From Spirogloea muscicola (Eukaryota > Streptophyta > Zygnematophyceae > Spirogloeales > Spirogloeaceae), in contig WELB01000011.1 of NCBI GenBank assembly GCA_009602725.1, forward strand, positions 794,748 to 858,747: 64,000 nucleotides of DNA, given 5' to 3'. Below the pieces are notes generated by a model. The model was given only the letters and a program-made list of their open reading frames with translations, had not been told where the DNA came from and searched no databases. A program made the position numbers and the translations under genes. The first letter of the stretch is position 1. Every line of letters begins with the position of its first letter. Positions 30,001 to 40,690 of this stretch are shown here, one piece after another.

Positions 30001-33000
30001 AGTGTGTCATGCAAGTTGCAGCAGCAAAGTAGCACTTCTTGTCACAGTGGTTGTTGTATCACACTGCTTTGACTGCTATGTCTTATGCATAAGCTACTTA
30101 CATGCCAATGGCTTCCTTCTATCTGCAGACTGCGAAGCTGGGATACGTCCTGGCGAGCCTCTTCTGCGCGCTCTTCAAGGACGGCTACTGCACAATGGTG
30201 GAGGAGAAGGCCGGCGACGAGGGTGGCCGGCAAATGGAAGATGCTGGCGGCACCGGCATGGGTGAGGGCCAGGGTAGGAAGGACGTCAGCGACGAGATTG
30301 AGGACGAGGAGCAGCTCGTTGGAACAGAGGAGAAGGTAGAATACAATTGCAGAGTGCTTGACATTCTTATGTCAATTTGTGGGCAGATGCCACGTCCTGC
30401 AATCCACATACATTTCTTCTGATTAAAAATTATGACCCCCTGACTTCCTGAGTTGCAGGAGAAGGAGAAGCAGGAGCATGAAGAACCCAAGTCCGATGCC
30501 AAAGACAAGAAGGGGATCGAGATGGAGCAGGACTTTGATGGAGAGCTCTTTGACATCAGCTCCGACGAGTATGAGGAAAATGAGGCAGAGGAGGAGGACG
30601 AGGACGAGCCGCAGCAGCTGGATCAAGAGATGGGCGACAAGGGTGGCGAGGACGAGGAGGTGGTCGATGAGAAGCTGTGGAGCGAGGGCGATGACGAGGG
30701 CAACGGGATGGAGGAGGGGAGGGAGGAGAAGTTCGAGAAGGACGCACCCGTGTCGGGCGTGGACGAGGACCAGGTGGAGTACCGCGCGAAGCAGGAGCCG
30801 GAGGAGGAGGAGGAGAGGGAGGGCGAAGAAGGCAAGAAGGGAGAGAGGGATCGGAGGGAGGAGCGGGAGGCTGAGGCGCAGGAGGAGGAGGGAGGGGCGG
30901 AGGAAGGAGGCGAGAGTAATCCTGATGAAAAGGACGAGGATGAGAGTGGGGACGCGGCTGGTCAGGAGACGGAGGAGTCTCACCGGATCCAGCCCAGGGT
31001 GGAGGAGGACCTCGAGCTGAAGGAGGACATGGACCTGGACGGCAGCGAAGAGGGGGAGGATGCTGAGGAACGCGGCGAGGAGGGCGCCGATCAGCAGCAG
31101 GAGCGGCCCAAGGACGCTGAAAACACCGAGAGAATGGCCGAGGAGGACAGCAGAAAGGAGGAGGGAGGTGAGGAAGGTGCGTCTGACGAGCCGCCGCAGG
31201 ATGAGGTGGGGGACGAGGGCGCGGAGGTGGGCGAGAGGGAGAAGCAGCTGGGAGGAGAGGAGGAGCCGGAGGAGGGCGCAGGCGACGTCAAGGAGGCTGT
31301 GCGTGCGGACCTGGAGAAGGCCAGAGCACCGGGGCCGGCGCCCACCGGGGACGTGACGGTCGACGTTGCGCCCGTGCCGGCCTTCCAGCAGGCACTGCAG
31401 GACTCTCAGAAGGCCGGGGAGGCTGCCGCGGGCGTGAGCTCCGGGGCTCACGGCCAGCGGCAGGCGTCGCAGGCGCAGCCAGTGCCAGTCCAGCAGCAGG
31501 AGGTGGTCGGAGCTGCGCCTGGGGAGCCGGCCGCTGCCCAGGAGGAGCAGCGGCAGAGCCTGTCGAGGTCGGCACGCGGGGAGGAGACGGTGCAGCCGCA
31601 GTGTGAGGCGGAGGAGCGGAGGGCGGCGGGCCAGGCGGAGGAGCGGAAGCGCCTCGACGCAAATCCGACCCGCAGCCTCGGAGACATCCTGCGGCAATGG
31701 CAGGAGCAGGTGCAGCTTCTGGGTGGCGCAGAGGAGGAGAGAGAAGGGGATGGTGGAGCGGCGGAGGAGGAGGAGGAGCAGGACGGCGACCGCGACACCG
31801 ACCACCTGCAGTCAAAGGAGTACGAGTATGTGGGCAAGCAAGAGGTGGGTGGGGATCAGGCGCTGGGCCCAGCCACGGAGGAGCAGCTGCTCCTCCAAGA
31901 GCGGCACCGGCGGAACGATGGCCTTGACAAGGAGATGGACGATGCACAGCGGCCTGCAGAAGTCCTTGCAGAGGAGGCCACGGAGGTGACAATGGAGGAG
32001 GCTGTGACCAAGCCCGAGCCGCAGAAGCGCAGCGGCAGACTGCTCGGCGAGTCCACTGTTGACCAGGACGATGAAGTCAGAGCAGACGGTCTCTCGCCTG
32101 ACAAGGATGTCGATGAGCACGACTTCGACGTGGAGATGGAGGAGAAAGAGGCTGCAGATGATAGCCGCGAGGCGCCGGGCGTGTCGAGCTTCGTGGCTGT
32201 CCGCCAGATGAGTGCTCTGGAGGAAGTTGCGCCCAGGCTGTCGGAGCAGGACGCACAGGAAGTCCGCAGAGACGTGGAGCACAAGGTCTACCAATTGCAG
32301 AGTGGGGGCGAGGACCAGGGGCTGCGCATGGAGCGGGGGCGGGCAGCCTGGCAACACCTGGAGCAGCTGACAGGCCGGCTGGCCATGGAGCTCGCCGAGC
32401 AGCTGCGGCTCATCCTCGAGCCGACGCTGGCCACAAAGCTGGCCGGGGATTACCGCACGGGCAAGCGCATCAACATGAAGAAGGTGCGAGCCACCTCGTA
32501 GTGTAGCTAGTGCCCAATTTGAGTTGAAATTGAAATGACTTGAGAATAACTAAGGCTAAATTTCCAGCTCCTTGTATACTCCTGCAACAGACGGCAATTG
32601 CAATACTGGGTACTCGGAGCTGCTGCTTCAAGCTTTCAGCGAAGCTTCTTCTTGTTGTGGGATGTTGTCCCAAAGCAAGTACTTATTTGCATTTGTCAAG
32701 TCATCGCTGGATTCAGGTAATTCCCTACATAGCCAGCCAGTTCCGGAAGGACAAGATATGGCTACGGAGGACCAAGCCAAACAAGCGGGACTATCAGGTC
32801 CTCTTGGCCATCGACGACTCGAGGTCCATGGCGGAGACGCGGTGCGGCCACCTGGCTCTGGAGGCCATGGCCACGATCGCCAAGGCGCTGGGGCAGCTGG
32901 AGATTGCGCAGCTGGCGGTGGTGAGCTTCGGGCAGACCGGCCAGGTGCGCCTGGTGCACCCCTTCGAGCGGCCCTTCAGCTCCGAGGCAGGCGCTCAGGT

Positions 33001-33971
33001 GCGCACTTCATCTCCAACCTACTCAAGATCTTGTAGTACTGTACAGCTGTAAGTTGGTGGCCCAGATGCGAGTACCTCTTTTCTTAATAATGCCCATTGT
33101 TGTTCGTCAGGTTGTGTCGCAATTCTCCTTCAGGCAAGAGAACACCATAGTCGACGAGCCGGGCGTGGACCTGCTGCAGTTCCTGGGCGGGCTGCTGGAG
33201 ACAGCTGCTCTGCGTGCCTCAGCCGCCAGCAGCAGGGGCACCTTGCAGCAGCTCGTGCTCATTATCGCCGACGGCCGCTTCCACGAGAAGGTGAGGACCC
33301 AAATCGGCTATGCCGTATGCAATAATGCTAGCATCTAAGGTTTGCAATCGTAATGATGTGCCGCTGCTTTTGGCCACTTTGCAGGAGAGCCTGAGAAGGA
33401 GAGTGCGCGAGGCCATGAGTCGGAGGCAGCTCTTGGCATTCATCGTCCTGGACAACCCCAAAGACTCCATCCTAGACATGCAGGTAGTCCACATTGACCT
33501 GTGGTCCATACACCTTGTGTCATTGCTTTGAACCGTCTTGGATTGATCTCGGCTCATTTGACTTAGCTACTGATTCTGTTTTACTGATAAAGTATTGGGA
33601 CTACGCAGTCTGTATCATTTGCGGGCGGAGGGCCAACGTTTACAAAATATCTCGACACATTCCCATTCCCCTACTACATTCTGCTCAACGATATTGAAGC
33701 CCTGCCTCGGACACTTGCAGACCTCCTGCGACAGGTCTGTAGGGGGCTCCTTGATGCCAGTCCACCTAGTGCACAGGCGATGATTGGATTGCCTTGTATG
33801 AATACACAGGATGGAAGCAAGTCTTCGAGGTTGTGAGACTGTCTGACGTGCATGGGTTCTTTCTGGTCAGATGATATCGTACTTTGACTGGCAGATAATG
33901 TGAAGGTTACCGATTGCCTTGTCTCCGCTATTGTGCAGTACTTTGAATTGATGGAGCGTTCTGCGAGCTGA
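1..33971 (+). CDS. MDN1: Midasin (Rea1/MDN1), 60S pre-ribosome remodelling AAA+ ATPase; 5' partial, many introns
   Basis: Midasin is a nuclear and nucleolar dynein-like AAA+ protein that uses ATP to pull assembly factors (Ytm1/WDR12, Rsa4/NLE1) off pre-60S particles. The exons read in order as an N-terminal helical region, six AAA modules with P-loops, a long linker, a very acidic D/E-rich stretch and a C-terminal MIDAS domain, which is the complete family architecture. The window opens inside an exon (bases 2-156, reading ...LLQLFPHLLP, then a GTGAGC donor). That exon matches the region before the first AAA module, so the start codon lies upstream. The last exons read YLDTFPFPYYILLNDIEALP and then, after an intron, YFELMERSAS with TGA at 33969-33971, the typical midasin end. 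Several dozen introns are present, most short and ending in TGCAG. No frame break was found in the conserved exons. Exon borders in the linker (18-29 kb) are less certain. Identity is very sure. Confidence 0.96.
309..405 (+). repeat. Repeat family A, copy 1 (MDN1 intron)
   Basis: It reads TGAGCGGGTCAGCTTTGCAG, AGGTGATGTACACC, ATGCTTGCCCTCCCTACTTG and GCCACTCAGG, ending near CGATACAC. It is diverged from, but collinear with, the copies at 46.5 and 57.5 kb. Confidence 0.65.
684..732 (+). repeat. Telomere-like motif pair in an MDN1 intron
   Basis: GGGGTTAGGGTTCACC is followed within 20 bases by AAATCCTAAACCCTAAACG, so both strands' telomere repeats meet in an inverted arrangement. Confidence 0.75.
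1544..3060 (+). other. MDN1: MDN1 AAA1 module
   Basis: The Walker A loop GPSGVGKS is at about 1778-1801. The next exon reads VHLDDQMDSKTLLGTYVCTD, and another (about 2278-2395) reads LWVVFEDVDMAPSEV, a Walker B-like strand. The module closes with a VVEAHPAFQIFATVT strand near 2753 and a helical piece ending FPALGPIASKLIG. This order matches plant midasin AAA1. Confidence 0.9.
3095..3140 (+). repeat. 23-bp two-copy tandem duplication in MDN1
   Basis: The unit GCCGCTCTCTGTGGCAAGTG plus ATT occurs twice without mismatch, just after a GTGAGC splice donor. Confidence 0.9.
4690..7620 (+). other. MDN1: MDN1 AAA2 module
   Basis: The P-loop is SETGTGKT (4792-4815). Ser replaces the first Gly usual in this module. 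SQQSDSADLLGGFKPIE follows near 5080. A charged insert (5360-5575) ends in RKRKKTK. Walker B LLLDEINLAPADTLERL lies near 6035-6085, and the arginine-finger segment NPATDVGKKDLPPGLRQRF at about 6508-6570. All of these are family landmarks. Confidence 0.92.
7753..9500 (+). other. MDN1: MDN1 AAA3 module
   Basis: Walker A GPTSSGKT is at 7753-7776, followed by RINNHEHTDLQ and EYLGSYVTDAAGKLKFQ. Walker B WIILDELNL is split by an intron from APSDVLEALNRLLDDNREL (about 8362-8440). FATQNPPGIYGGRK and VLSRAFRNRFMELHVDDIPE complete the sensor and finger regions. All pieces are in the order known for midasin. Confidence 0.93.
10000..12380 (+). other. MDN1: MDN1 AAA4 module
   Basis: Walker A GDTGTGKT is at 10171-10194, followed by LHVLNCHQHTETSDFLG. 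Walker B MILLDEISLAEDSILERLNS is near 10965-11025. The exon near 11250-11440 carries LLATMNPGGDFGKKELS and ALRNRFTEIWVP. This is a canonical and probably active site. Confidence 0.93.
12800..14620 (+). other. MDN1: MDN1 AAA5 module
   Basis: The segment FDMAAPTTSRNAMRVLRAMQ (about 12822-12880) precedes Walker A GSPGIGKT (13147-13170) and LVRINLSEQ. Walker B WVLLDELNLASQSILE is near 13783-13830. NLRDVLWWCSLLEQ closes the module at about 14570-14610. A canonical site, as in the family. Confidence 0.92.
14765..16260 (+). other. MDN1: MDN1 AAA6 module with degenerate Walker B
   Basis: The P-loop is GTAASGKT (15098-15121), followed by TDTTELLGCFEQ. The Walker B position reads WVVLDNANFCNPS (near 15825-15865), with Asn where active AAA sites have Glu. 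It continues after an intron as VLDRLNPLLEPGG from 15991. The plant homologue is also degenerate here, so this looks like a family trait rather than damage. Confidence 0.9.
22280..22328 (+). repeat. Telomere-like unit and 16-bp tandem duplication in an MDN1 intron
   Basis: GGGGATTAGGGTTC is followed by two perfect copies of TGAGTACACCGTTAGA (22296-22327). Confidence 0.8.
27832..27846 (+). repeat. Two TTTAGGG-type units in an MDN1 intron
   Basis: AGGGTTTAGGGTTTAG is a perfect two-unit plant-type telomere repeat. Confidence 0.8.
30190..32280 (+). other. MDN1: MDN1 D/E-rich acidic region
   Basis: The exon 30459-32483 is about 2 kb without an intron. It encodes Glu/Asp-rich, low-complexity sequence after an exon ending near 30335 that carries GTGMGEGQGRKDVSDEIEDE, a conserved midasin lead-in. 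The acidic region is a flexible tether that lets the MIDAS domain reach its ubiquitin-like substrates. The end of the exon (RLILEPTLATKLAGDYRTGK and RINMKK) is highly conserved. Confidence 0.93.
32717..33971 (+). other. MDN1: MDN1 MIDAS (von Willebrand A-like) domain
   Basis: Exons are 32717-32998, 33111-33289, 33386-33483, about 33608-33735 and 33939-33971. The metal-site motif DDSRSM (DxSxS) is at about 32813-32830, after IWLRRTKPNKRDYQVLLAI. QLVLIIADGRFHEK follows. The domain binds the UBL domains of Ytm1 and Rsa4 in known midasins, and the visible metal-binding residues are kept. Confidence 0.93.
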
Positions 33972-34435
33972 GCTGTTCATCGGGCATGGCAGCAGGATCA
34001 TCGATATCTGATGCTCCATGATCCTCACAGGTCTACATTTAAGATGCTCACTGTGGCGCTTGAAGGCCATCACTGGATGACCACATTTGTTGGGCAACCT
34101 GCTTTAGTGGGCAGGTCTTGGTAAGAAGAGATGAATGAAACTGAGAATGCCTCATGAGATTGACAGTGAATCATGACTAAGAGAGGCAAGCTCGGGAAGA
34201 ATGGGAAGATATTGAGCAGAAGCACCCGCAGAGCAAGAAGCTTTTGGGAGGTAAGAATCAAATACTGATTCTAAAAGAGGCTACAAATATTCCATTTTGA
34301 TGCCCATCACATCAAGCTGCAGTATGTCTGCCTCGCATCCAAGCAGTGAGCCCAGGCTGTTACAACGAAGGACGTCCTGATTATCAGCATGTATATAGCA
34401 CGTATACAACCTTGATCAAAGTCAGTCCTTGTTTA
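33972..34435. other. Short intergenic region between convergent MDN1 and PUS10
   Basis: About 460 bases lie between the two stop codons and presumably hold both 3' UTRs. No conserved coding segment, RNA gene or repeat was recognised. Confidence 0.6.
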
Positions 34436-37400
34436 CTACTCTGGACAGATAGCAAGCCGAGGAGCCCCCGGGACTGAGCTCAACTTCACAGCCAAGGGCA
34501 GCAAAGATGATAGAGAAGAGCTCTGTGGTAAGCAAGCAAGCAGCAACAACATGTGATATTTCGTGTAAGGAAGTCTGCAGAGCAGGCTTACTTAGGTTGG
34601 GTGCGACCAAGATCGCCATGGACGAATTCTTTGACATATGTGCCTGCCTGTTGACGGACATAGATAGACAGTTTCAGAGGCATATCAATTTGAGAATGAA
34701 CAAAATCACTTCGGATAAGTTATACCTCCTAAAGAGCATGTCAATGTGCTCTATTAATCTAGGCTGCAACTTACATGGCATCCTTAGCATCTCTGCATTT
34801 AAGTCCTTCTGAATGAATGCGTCTGCTATTACCTGAGCAGAGAAAGAAAATATTGGAATGACTCCACACAGCACAAGTGCAGTGCAATGCCACTGGCATG
34901 CTCACCTGAGTGCACAGGTGAAGGACGATGAAATCTGAGGAACCCTGCACAAGCTGACAGCGCATGCTGCGCAGGGCAACCAATCATGAAGGACTTGTGT
35001 AAGAGCTCTAGATTGTCCAAAGCCCATCACGCATGAAGCTCAATGGCCACAAGAAGAGGCAGAGTGGGTTAAGGCGAAACGAGTTCCATGAGATGTAGTT
35101 GGGCTACTGAAGCAGGACAGGGCCTTGAGATGAAGCGACTATGCTCTAATTGCCTATGAAGTATGCCAAAGGATTCGCATGAACTTGGAACAAACATCTG
35201 CAGAAGGATTCTGGATTATCCTTTTTGTCAAGGAAGCACTTCCACTCTGACAAGAACGTACCCGTGTATGGTGCGCAGCCTGACCAAGGGGCTCCTCCTG
35301 TGCAGCACCCGAATGGGAGTTCGCTGCTCTATAACCTGAAATGAAGCGATGCATGTGCGTCTTATGATCATGACGAATTGAGGTGTGCATCAGTGACAAC
35401 CATTAAGTGTGAGGTGCCACTTGCATTCCAAAGCAGCTGGCCAGCCAGGCCAAGGTACCTGAACGATTGTTATTTCCGGTAAGGACTGTCAATTAAGCTA
35501 GAGATAGCAACAACACGCTCAAAACCCTTGGCCAACAAGCTCTGCACAAAGCTAACTCTACAAGGAACTGGACACTGCTGCAAGTCACACAGCCTGGTAG
35601 TGGCTTATCACAGTCCAGACAAGGAAAAAGGTGCACAACATGGGAAAGTTGTATGCTCACGATGTTCTTCAGAGCCCCCAATCTGACTACGTCCGCTGGA
35701 GTGGCCGGTCGTGAGAGCCACACCACAGCTCGATACTCCTTCTGCACCCTCTTGCACGGCCTTGAGCATTCAGGGTCCGCGATCACACCGTCTTGTGATA
35801 ATGTAATAATATGCCCACGACTTTGCACAGAGAATCTCACAGATATTTGTAACCGACTCGCACATGGATCACACTTCCTGGTCTGTCTACAAAGGTGTGA
35901 CAAATACCAATGCCTTTTTCACAATAGGATTGAGAGGACACCACCATGAGGCGGAAGGTGTGAGTAAAACCTCAAACAGTGGCTGCCTGGACAGCCCAGA
36001 GCCAAGAGAAGTCAAGCAAAGCTACAAGTGACATGTTGAGGAAGAGGCCGCCTGGCGCACCTGCTTGCTGAGCTCCCCATCTCGCATGAGTCCAAGAGCC
36101 TCAGGACCCACCATCTGCAGTCTCCGTACTTTCACCTGCAGCAACCCAATGGTTGAGGAGGTCAGAGTCTGTGCTATGCGATTGTGCAAGGCATTGTTGG
36201 GCTGACGGGTTTCCTCACCCAGCCTTCCTTGCTGCCATTGATTGCAGCCTCCATCTCCTCAATCCTGATCTGACAGGGCAAGTCTCTGGCATTGAGAACC
36301 TCCAAGAGGAACGGTCGTCCGTTGCCCAGCATCAGCACCTGAAGAAAAATGCGCGATACATAGTAAGCAGATCTCAGAAAGGAATCCCACGCAAATCACT
36401 GACACTTTCCAAATAACTGCGCAATCCCCTTTCTGTAGCCCAGCAAATCCTTGTGATTTGTATGACAGACAATCTAGACGCAGCTCGTCTGCAAATGTTG
36501 CAGATGCTTGCAATTAATGAATTCATGACAGCTACTGTCACAGCAGGCTTATTGGCACAAGGCCTTACGTCCATATCTTCCCGCCCAGCGGCGTGGAATT
36601 TGTAATTGTCAGCACGGAAATGTGGCACAATTTGGTCTGCAATGAGTTCCTGCAAGGACAGAGTAACATCAGGGTTGCCCCAGCTGGCTAGATTGGGCTA
36701 CTGTAAGGCCCTCACATGGAAAATGAACGTCCTCTCATCCCCTTCCTCTCAAGTGCAGAGTTAGATGAATCAAGGAAGAATGTGCTTATGTGCTCCTTCC
36801 TATCGTACTTTAGAGTGTGCAACAAAGAGGAGGATAAGATTCACAGCTGACGTGTCCATGAGCTGTAAGGAAGGTGCACTGATGCCATCAAAACAAGGCG
36901 TCAGTATCAACCTGGACAGAACCATCGCCCATGCGCTCCTCATCAATCAGCCACCTGCTCTGTGGAATGCTCCTTGAGAACTGGGCATCGCCGCCATGCA
37001 AATGTTTACGTGATTGGCTTTAGCCTCCAGCACGCACGCAATGGGGACGTAAGTGTCTTGCAGGCGTGGCACAGATGCAAAAGTCCAGGAGCCTTCTGAC
37101 ATCAGTGATGCATCACGGGAGCTGTGCTATAAGAATAGTAAGTTGTAGCAAGGAACTGACTGTATCAACTGGGTCAAGCATTTTAAGTTGCAAAAGTCCA
37201 TCTGCCTCTCACAGCAATTCTTTCTGGATGCCATCCAACTAGATGTGGAGCCTACCTTCAGGTACCAACCGCCGACAAAGACAGGATTGCGCCAGCAGAA
37301 AACTGCCAGCTCGCAGGGCGTCTCCAGCTGTTTGCTACCTTACGGCAGCGTTAGGCTGGTCATTAAGTGGAGAACCACAAGTCGAGCTAGGATGTCCTCA

Positions 37401-39313
37401 ATCATCTGCTTAAGAGGCAGCCTTGATAGCAAAAACAGCTACACCTACAATGTTCAGAAACTAATCAGACTTTCAGCAGTTCCTACTTGACGACAAGACT
37501 GGCATTGTCTGGGGAAAGGCCCGGGGACAGCAGTCTTGCCTGCCGTGGAGGGCTGGCGTAGTGCTGCACAAAGGCCTCGGTGTCCATCCCGACAAGCAGC
37601 TGAAGGGCGCAACCCCATGCATCGCCTTGGTCGCGGATGTGCGCCGCGGCCCTGGCAGCCACCTCCGGCGGGCCGCAATCTGCGGCCTCCCGTGGCATCC
37701 TGTTGCAGCCCCATCTCAAGCCTGATGCCAGGTTTGTCGGGTTTAGCAAGTGCATTTGCGAGTGCACCTGCTGAATCACAAATAACATCGAGCAGGTCGC
37801 AACATACTGCATTTGGCCAGACATTGATGGGGAGCACGGGACTGAGCAGACAGAGGTGCGCGGTTCTCAACCTGGCCTGCGGCGTTTTGCGGCGGCAGGA
37901 GCGCTGGACAGGAGGGGCTCCACGCCCTTGAGCTCTTCGCTCGTGCGCGTGTGCGAGAAGAGCAGCGCGATCCTGAAGTTGGCTTCTGGCGAGAATGGTG
38001 CATGCTGCGTAGAAGTTTGGCAAATGCCCATCTACTTTTGGTCATTGATTGTACAACCTGAGCTCTGACCATCAACCGAATTACCACACATGTTTCCTTT
38101 CGGTATTCATTAGCGCGTGGCTGACCTCATAGCTGGGCCAAGGCTCACGGCAGTGCTTCAGAGTGCTCAAATTGCCGCTAAGTGATCACCATGCAAGTCA
38201 TTTACAGGTCACATGCCATTGTTGACGAGTTGCTAATGGCAGCTCGACCGTGAGAAGTGCAAGTACCAGGGCCGGCGAAAGGTGGGCAATGAAGCTCCAC
38301 TTAAAAGCCTCTTTCAGATACACCGACGCTTCCTCTCGCAGTAGACCTGCATTGCTCTCAGCGGAAAACTGCTGCCGGAGGTGACACCTGCAATAAGCAG
38401 GGATGGCCACACTTGCGAGCTTGAGAAGCTGACGCCAACGACGATGGCAGATCAGAGGAGCCCACGCGATTGGTAGTGGGTGGGTGGACAGCTCAGCAGC
38501 GGCTGGCTCACCAAAAGGAGCGCTCGCGGAGGGCGAGCAGGCCGGGCAGCGTAACCTCCAAGCAGAAGCCATCAATGGAGACATGGCCCTCATTGCGCAC
38601 CGCCTCTGCTACACAGTCGACCAGAGGCAGCGGCTGGAGCCCACTGGTGCATCCCCTCATTTCTGGCCTGCCGTCAAGCTCGGCAGAAAACTCGTCGACT
38701 CCATCCCCGGCAGCAGCGCCTTCCTTGGTCTGTGCTTCTTTCAAGGAGCCGCTAAATCCGCCGTGGTCAACGTCGGCGGCGGCTGTGGCGGCGGCGTCGT
38801 CGATGCCCTGGAGGACGCCCAGGCAGAGCAGGCACGGCCTGCTGGCGCTGGCCAAGGCGCCACCCTCAAGCACGCCGGGCGCCGCGGCGCCTCTCTCGGA
38901 AGCGGCGGCCACGAGGTCCGCCAGGAGGGAACGTGACGGTGGGAGTGGCGCCGCATAGTCCAGGCTCCGCACGCCAGCAATGCGCAGCATGCAGCGGGCG
39001 CACACCTGTCAGGCCACGCCGAGTTTTGCAGAGCGAAAGAAGAAAGCGACGGTTAATTTTCGCGGGGGTTAGGCAATTGGGTTTCGTCAGGCGGACGACG
39101 CGAAGCCTGGCACGTTCGAAGCAGCTGCGGCTGAGGCGGCAGCGGCGGCGGCACAGCTCGTGGGTGCTTGTTGTGTCAGCAAGCTGCACGTACCCCGAGC
39201 TGCCCAAAGCAGTATGCTGCAACGGCGAGGCCGGCGGCGCCGGCGGCGGCCGCAATGGCGCCCACGACCGCAGCGACCACCTCGCCCTCTTCAGCGGCGG
39301 GCGCAGCTGCCAT
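34436..39313 (-). CDS. PUS10: tRNA pseudouridine synthase Pus10
   Basis: Pus10 makes pseudouridine at positions 54/55 of the tRNA T-loop in archaea and some eukaryotes. Exon 1 (39194-39313) starts MAAAPAAEEG. Exon 2 (38512-39005) carries CARCMLRIAG and CLLCLGVLQ, a CxxC pair for zinc. Exon 3 (38267-38387) holds VYLKEAFKW. Later pieces read RIALLFSHTRTSEELKG (about 37.95 kb), NPVFVGG (37.29 kb), KFHAAGREDMD (36.58 kb), VLMLGNGRPFLLEVLNAR (36.3 kb), MVGPEALGLMRDGELSKQV (36.1 kb), YRAVVWLSRPATPADVV (35.7 kb), TPIRVLHRRSPLVRLR (35.3 kb) and QAGTYVKEFVHGDLGRTQP (34.6 kb). This is the family order from the THUMP-like N-terminus to the catalytic domain, and the catalytic Asp motif GRED is present. 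The end is tentative: the best reading stops at a TAG (34436-34438) after LAICPE. It converges on MDN1. Confidence 0.92.
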
Positions 39314-39365
39314 CGGAGCCCCGCCACGGCCTGTGCACCGGCATTCGGAGAGTCGATGTTCCGGG

Positions 39366-39452
39366 CTAAGGGTTTAGAGTATGGGAATTAGGGGTTGAGG
39401 TGTTCAGCTTCAGGGGTTGAAAAGGTAGGGTTTCAGATAAGGGTTTAGGGGA
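39366..39452. promoter_or_regulatory. Telo-box-like cluster upstream of PUS10
   Basis: Several imperfect GGGTTTAG / AGGGTTT units occur within about 90 bases. On the PUS10 coding strand they read AAACCCTA-like, the plant telo-box orientation. In plants such boxes in promoters are linked to ribosomal and translation genes. A function here is inference. Confidence 0.5.
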
Positions 39453-40002
39453 TCGCTTCTGTCGCCATCGCCACACCTCTGGCAGAGCGTTCGCCGCCAC
39501 CACCGTCACCGCCACTCCGCCGGGGCGGCAGTCGGTGCACCATGTGGGCGGGAGCTCAAGGCCCCCGATCCGAGGCGCTTGAGATCATCAGCGGCTTGCT
39601 TCGCGCACACATGCTTGGGACTGAGACTGAGCACGGTACACGTGTGCGGGCCAGGCAACGATGTCGCCAGTCCCCTGCTTGTACTTGGCTTCTCCTCCAA
39701 GTACTTGGGGTCACCGATAAAGTGACCATCTTTCGTGGTACTCGAGTTCTCGTGTTGTTAGCGGAGCGGGAGGGCAGCTCGCGGGGCGAGCGGCTGACGG
39801 GAGGTCGGCGCGCCGCCAATCCGCAAGCCGCCGCTTAACCCCTGGCAGCTTCAACGAAGCTGCCGCGGCCGGCCGCGTGACGCGAGCTGGTAGCTTCCCG
39901 GCCACTCAGCGGCCGCGCGCCTCCATCAGGAGCCCCCGTCCCGACAACCGGCGCCTCCCCGCCACATGGCTGGCCGCATATCATTCTCATCCGTAGCTGC
40001 TT

Positions 40003-40235
40003 TGTTTCTGTTTCTTAGCGCCCCCCCTGGCCCCCTTCTCGTATTCTGTTCATTCTTTTTCGGGCTGGCTTTTCCAGCCCCTATTCTCAATGGGCGAGCA
40101 CTTTCTTCTTTGTTTCTTTGTGTGCTTGTTTTTCTTAGCGCTTCCCCTGGCCCCATTCTCATCGCTTGTTGATTCTTTTTGGGCTGGCTTTTCCAGCCCC
40201 TATTCTCAATGGGCGAGCACTTTCTTCTCAACTCT
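40003..40235 (+). repeat. Repeat family B, two tandem 119-bp units
   Basis: Two units with a 119-base period each contain TCTTAGCGC, a run of CCCTGGCCCC and the fold-back GGGCTGGCTTTTCCAGCCCC followed by TATTCTCAATGGGCGAGCAC. Spacing was checked on two landmarks (40013 against 40132, 40062 against 40181). Related copies lie at 60720-60840 (inverted) and 51280-51330 (diverged). Confidence 0.85.
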
Positions 40236-40284
40236 CAAAGCTGGCAGAGCTGCAGCTCGCCCCGTCGGCGCCGCCGCCGCCGCC

Positions 40285-40658
40285 ATGGCCGCCGCCGTTG
40301 CCGCCACGCCCGCCGCCGCCATGCGCGCCTGGCAGTACACGCGCTACAAGGGCGGTGCCGCCGCTCTCCGGGTGCGCCCCAAATGCCGCGAGCGTTGGGC
40401 TCTCTTCCCCACCCTCCGCCGCCTGCCCCTCGCAGCGCCCCAGCGCCACCGGGCGCCCGAGGCAGCGGCCTGACGCCGCGCCGCCGCCGCAGCTGGAGGA
40501 GGGCGTGGCGGTGCCGGCGGCGGGCAAAGGCCAGCTGCTGCTCGCGGTGGTGGCGGCGTCTGTGAACCCCTTGGACTGGAAGGTCCAGTCCGGCATGTTC
40601 TGGCCCCTCCTGCCCGCCAAGCTCCCCCACGTCCCCGGTGCGCCCGCCTGGCCTCACA

Positions 40659-40690
<32 letters not shown>

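Larger units (their letters stand above)
39314..40284. promoter_or_regulatory. Divergent promoter region PUS10 / quinone oxidoreductase 1
   Basis: About 970 bases separate the two start codons. A telomere-like cluster lies at 39366-39452, 53-139 bases upstream of the PUS10 ATG, and two tandem copies of a 119-bp repeat lie at about 40003-40235, just before the oxidoreductase start. Open frames of about 100 codons at 39.5-39.9 kb show no recognisable domain and look like chance reading of GC-rich DNA. Confidence 0.6.

Noticed and set aside
30423-31805. A 460-codon minus-strand open frame rich in Leu, Arg and Pro
   Set aside because: It is the mirror of the GAG/GAC-rich MDN1 acidic exon, has no domain, and the plus strand is clearly coding.
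39506-39905. Overlapping open frames of 60-100 codons on both strands in the PUS10 promoter region
   Set aside because: Both strands are open because of high GC, and none shows a domain or conserved motif.
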